Positions 5,944 through 6,885 of a stretch of DNA of 6,885 nt are shown here, one piece after another; positions within the stretch are counted from its first letter, which is position 1, and every line of letters starts with the position of its first letter. Source of the DNA: Actinomycetota bacterium (GTDB taxonomy: Bacteria; Actinomycetota; Actinomycetes; Nanopelagicales; Nanopelagicaceae); NCBI GenBank assembly GCA_947487595.1, contig CANKXJ010000040.1:1-6885 (forward strand), written 5' to 3'. A program made the translations under genes and the position numbers. Below the pieces are notes generated by a model. The model was not told the origin of the DNA. It made no database searches and saw only the letters and a program-made list of their open reading frames with translations.

Positions 5944-6885
5944 ATGGAGATGACGTCACAACGAGGTATTCACCGGGTTAGTCCTGCGTGCGCAATCCCT
6001 GATTTAGCGGGAGAAATCACATCGGCCCTGGCTGGTACTGGCCCAGCTTTAGGTCTTGGCGAAGTTCGATCAACGAAGGCCCCTTCACATATTGCATTAG
6101 TAATTGGTACCAGCGGCACTACAGGAATGAGCAAAGAGGTTGCTTTCACGGCATCAGCTTTACTTTCATCAGCTCGTGCATCAAATAAATTCTTAGGAGC
6201 AAAATCTGGCCAACAGTGGTCTTTATTCTTGCCGTTAACACATATAGCCGCAGTGAATGTGATTATTCGGTCGATGGAGCTCGGAACACTTCCCATTGAT
6301 TTACGTGAACACCAAGGTGAATATCCAAAAGTAGATTTCACATCAATTGTTCCAACACAGCTATTTCGTGCACTCAATAGTGATGAACGTTTACTGCGTC
6401 ATCTACAAAGTGCACAAGCAGTATTAGTTGGTGGCGCTGCTCTATCTCCAGCCCTTAGCCAACAAGCAATAACAGCTGGCATTAACGTTGTTGAAACTTA
6501 TGGAATGACTGAAACTTCTGGGGGTTGTATTTACAACGGCCAAGCTATTGAGGGCGTTGAATATTGCCTCAATGAAAAATCTTTAGTACAAATCCGCGGA
6601 TCAGTAATGTCAGAGACTTATCTGAACGCACCTGAGCTCTACATTCTTAGCGATGGATGGTTTATTACAAATGATCTTGGTGAAGTTGTTGATGGCAAGC
6701 TTCATATCCTGGGACGTGCCGATGATGTAATCATCTCAGGCGGAGAAAATGTCTCACTCACCGCTATTGAAGCAACACTTTCAATTCGATATCCAGAAAT
6801 TGAGTTTGCGGCCTTTGCAGTCAATGACATTCAATGGGGCCATGCGCTACATCTAGCTGTAGTTGGCCAGATTGGTGAGAGTGAA
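5944..6885 (+). CDS. menE: o-Succinylbenzoate-CoA ligase MenE (3' end outside window)
   Basis: Activates o-succinylbenzoate with ATP and CoA to OSB-CoA, the substrate of MenB; a member of the acyl-adenylate-forming (ANL) superfamily. I read 314 codons without a stop before the right edge. The N-terminus is short: the ATP loop GTSGTTGMSKEV is already at 55-66, as in the compact actinobacterial MenE. Further motifs are ETYGMTET (184-191), FITNDLG with Asp244, and LGRADDVIISGGENVS with Arg258. The C-terminal domain has begun, but its catalytic lysine lies beyond the edge. The ATP loop has Ser-Lys-Glu where Pro-Lys-Gly is common. An in-frame TAG at 5929 limits the start to ATG 5944 or ATG 5950. 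The GGGGG at 5937-5941 is spaced better for 5950, while 5944 suits a near-leaderless transcript. It diverges from menB. Confidence 0.93.
   Translation, partial: MEMTSQRGIHRVSPACAIPDLAGEITSALAGTGPALGLGEVRSTKAPSHIALVIGTSGTTGMSKEVAFTASALLSSARASNKFLGAKSGQQWSLFLPLTHIAAVNVIIRSMELGTLPIDLREHQGEYPKVDFTSIVPTQLFRALNSDERLLRHLQSAQAVLVGGAALSPALSQQAITAGINVVETYGMTETSGGCIYNGQAIEGVEYCLNEKSLVQIRGSVMSETYLNAPELYILSDGWFITNDLGEVVDGKLHILGRADDVIISGGENVSLTAIEATLSIRYPEIEFAAFAVNDIQWGHALHLAVVGQIGESE

Noticed and set aside
5970..6377. 135-residue open frame on the minus strand inside menE
   Set aside because: It is antisense to the MenE frame, which carries all expected ANL motifs through this region; no family resemblance is visible.

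Overview
The window carries a menaquinone (vitamin K2) biosynthesis locus with one biotin-transporter gene set into it. Seven protein genes fill almost all of it. From left to right they are menG (minus strand, cut by the left edge), bioY and menF (plus), menD, menC and menB (minus, read in the order menB-menC-menD), and menE (plus, cut by the right edge). The steps covered are chorismate to isochorismate (MenF), then SEPHCHC (MenD), o-succinylbenzoate (MenC), OSB-CoA (MenE), DHNA-CoA (MenB), and the final ring methylation of demethylmenaquinone (MenG). MenH (SHCHC synthase), a DHNA-CoA thioesterase and the prenyltransferase MenA are not present here.

The organism is most likely an actinobacterium of moderate GC. 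The N-terminus of MenC has the LPMKVNFRGI..REVAL..GP.GWAEF pattern that I associate with mycobacterial and other actinobacterial MenC. MenE is the short form whose ATP-binding loop lies only about 55 residues from the start. Hand counts of sampled lines give about 45% G+C from bioY onward, unusual for classical soil actinobacteria but compatible with streamlined freshwater lineages such as Nanopelagicales (acI). That placement is inference.

Layout: menG and bioY diverge from a gap of about 61 bases. bioY and menF are co-oriented with 14 bases between them and probably form one transcript. menF and menD converge, and their stop codons overlap in a TTAA. menB, menC and menD form a tight operon: 3 bases lie between menB and menC, and menC and menD share an ATGA overlap. 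menB and menE diverge from only 41 bases, which hold back-to-back candidate -10 boxes. No stretch longer than 61 bases lacks a gene. I see no tRNA, rRNA, mobile element, CRISPR array or riboswitch.

I did not find a new biological system. The points most worth a second look are a MenB with the bicarbonate-type (type I) active site rather than the type II site of M. tuberculosis, a sharp GC step at the menG/bioY boundary, bioY inside a men locus without its ECF partners, and the very compact junctions.
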